Source of the DNA: an uncultured Anaerotruncus sp.
Lineage (GTDB): Bacteria > Bacillota_A > Clostridia > Oscillospirales > CAG-272
Direction: 5' to 3'
DNA: 5,912 nucleotides
NCBI GenBank assembly: GCA_958414155.1
Contig: CATYWI010000092.1
Location: forward strand, 1 to 5,912
A model generated the notes under the pieces. That model searched no databases and was not told the DNA's origin. It saw only the letters and a program-made list of their open reading frames with translations. Below are positions 5,032 to 5,912 of this stretch, one piece after another; the first letter of the stretch is position 1; each line of letters opens with the position of its first letter. Made by a program: the position numbers and the translations under genes.

Positions 5032-5355
5032 TCAGTACGAGACCACGAGCTGCATTTTGAATTTTTCCTCGCCGTAAACCGCGTGAGGAATGTCCTTGGG
5101 CATGATGAGCGTCTCGCCGGCGTTAAGAATGAACACATCTCCGCCGACTGTGAAGCGTCCGGTACCGTCAAGCACCGTGACCATCGCGTCGCCCGCCGCT
5201 GCGTGCGTGGATATCTCCTCGCCCTTGTCAAACGAAAAGAGCGTCATGCTGACTTTGTCGTTCTGCACGAGCGTCTTGCTCACGACCTGCCCTGCCTGGT
5301 ATCCGATCTGATCAGCCAGTGTGATCTTTTCTTTCTTTGCGATATTCTTGTACAT
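5032..5355 (-). CDS. Small single-domain cupin protein
   Basis: A 107-residue protein that is essentially one cupin_2 beta-barrel. Motif 1 is EEISTHAAAGDAMVTVLDGTG (47-66) and motif 2 is GETLIMPKDIPHAVYG (80-95). The metal-binding set is reduced: H51 of the usual HxH is present but the second His is A53, the following Glu is replaced by D56, and H91 remains in motif 2. It may therefore bind metal weakly or use a different set. Small cupins of this kind are common in Clostridia; substrate and role are not established. The RBS is GGAG eight bases before the ATG. It follows the S24 gene by 44 nt and ends before the terminator at 4960-4995. A related fragment lies at 3009-3070. Confidence 0.9.
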   Translation of the reverse strand: MYKNIAKKEKITLADQIGYQAGQVVSKTLVQNDKVSMTLFSFDKGEEISTHAAAGDAMVTVLDGTGRFTVGGDVFILNAGETLIMPKDIPHAVYGEEKFKMQLVVSY

Positions 5356-5374
5356 TTTAACGTCTCCGTTTTTT

Positions 5375-5403
5375 GTTTATTTGTGGCAACGACCGGCCGT
5401 CAA
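5375..5403 (-). promoter_or_regulatory. Weak possible promoter for the cupin gene
   Basis: On the minus strand TTGACG (5403-5398), 17 bases, then ATAAAC (5380-5375). The -35 is good and overlaps the S24 stop codon, but the -10 is poor. The cupin may instead rely on read-through from the S24 gene. Confidence 0.3.
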
Positions 5404-5912
5404 CGCTTTCTCAAGCGACCGAGCACACGCCCCGCACAGGATATCTCGGTAAAGTCCTTGAGCAGGATCCTGCCGTACTCGGGGTTGAGAGAAATGAGAC
5501 AATCTCCGCCGAATATTTTGAAATAGCCGTTACCGTCAAGGATATACACGCACGGCTCGCCGACCTCAACGGCATCGCAGCTTTCGACCAGAAGAACATC
5601 GCCGTTGTGATATTTCGGCTCCATGCTGTTTCCGCTTATGCGAAGCGCAAAATCCGCCCCGTCGGTCTTTTTATCGCGCGGGATGGTTATGCTCTCCGCG
5701 CTCTCGCCGTCAAGATATTCGCCGATACCTGCCGACACGGGAAGGTCATAAAGCGGTATCTCGCGTTTTCCGCCCAGCGCTCCGGTCGCCTCGCCATAGC
5801 GGCGGCGTACCGTTCCGCGGTTACGGATAATACCTGCATCCGCCGCAACACCGCCGTAAACGGAACGGCTTATGCGCTCATTCTCCTTACCGAGCACAAG
5901 CACAACCAGCTC
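5400..5912 (-). CDS. S24-family (LexA/repressor-like) self-cleaving regulator, 5' end outside the window
   Basis: The C-terminal part of a LexA-like protein, 170 residues visible. The S24 peptidase domain begins near IPLYDLPVSAGIGEYLDG, whose Ala-Gly (codons at 5732-5727) matches the LexA-type self-cleavage site. The catalytic Ser lies in SGNSMEPKYHNGDVLLV (codon 5627-5625) and the Lys in GYFKIF (codon 5519-5517), so the Ser-Lys dyad is complete. In this family cleavage on a damage signal inactivates an N-terminal DNA-binding domain. The frame stays open to the window edge (ELVVLVLGKENERIS), so the true start and any helix-turn-helix lie beyond 5912. A GTG at 5903-5901 is possible as a start but has no clear RBS and would leave no DNA-binding domain. 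It is followed by the cupin 44 nt downstream. Confidence 0.88.
   Translation of the reverse strand, partial: ELVVLVLGKENERISRSVYGGVAADAGIIRNRGTVRRRYGEATGALGGKREIPLYDLPVSAGIGEYLDGESAESITIPRDKKTDGADFALRISGNSMEPKYHNGDVLLVESCDAVEVGEPCVYILDGNGYFKIFGGDCLISLNPEYGRILLKDFTEISCAGRVLGRLRKR

Noticed and set aside
4894..5526. 210-codon plus-strand frame over the terminator, cupin and S24 genes
   Set aside because: It runs through a strong terminator and is antisense to two recognisable proteins.

Overview
The window looks like a chromosomal segment from a low-to-mid GC Gram-positive anaerobe, most likely class Clostridia (Bacillota). The grounds are AGGAGG-type ribosome binding sites, TTGACA/TATAAT promoters, hairpin-plus-T-tract terminators, and protein families typical of that group: an ABC-class ATPase of the COG3044/PF09818 type, a small cupin, an S24 repressor-like protein and an XRE regulator with a long helical tail. 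The species assignment is inference.

Left end (minus strand, 1-709): an HD-domain phosphohydrolase (49-642) has a good promoter and RBS. Its 3' end overlaps the start of a further gene that leaves the window and whose first residues resemble a GNAT acetyltransferase. Centre-left (846-2997, plus strand): a strong promoter carries a perfect palindrome over the transcription start. It feeds a 300-nt leader with a 16-codon ORF, two successive hairpin/T-tract terminators and a 30-codon ORF overlapping the next gene. That gene is a 600-aa COG3044-type ATPase. Repeats inside the leader ORF can pair with the first terminator stem, so the leader reads as a candidate transcription attenuator; this is the most interesting part of the window.

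Centre (2998-3278): an intergenic region holds a minus-strand fragment of a cupin gene similar to the intact cupin at 5032-5355. Behind it lies a 28-bp sequence shared with the HD-gene promoter. Next come an inverted repeat and a promoter whose -10 region is a perfect 15-bp tandem duplication.

Right half: a two-gene plus-strand operon (3279-4875) encodes a small multi-pass membrane protein and, one base later, an XRE regulator with a helical C-terminal region. It converges on a minus-strand pair (5912-5032): an S24/LexA-like self-cleaving regulator, truncated by the window edge, followed 44 nt later by the cupin. A long perfect hairpin at 4960-4995 sits between the converging units as a two-way terminator.

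I see no CRISPR array, tRNA, rRNA, transposase or phage structural gene. Apart from the attenuator-like leader, the candidate systems are the membrane-protein/XRE pair and the S24/cupin pair; both functional pairings are inferred from gene order only.
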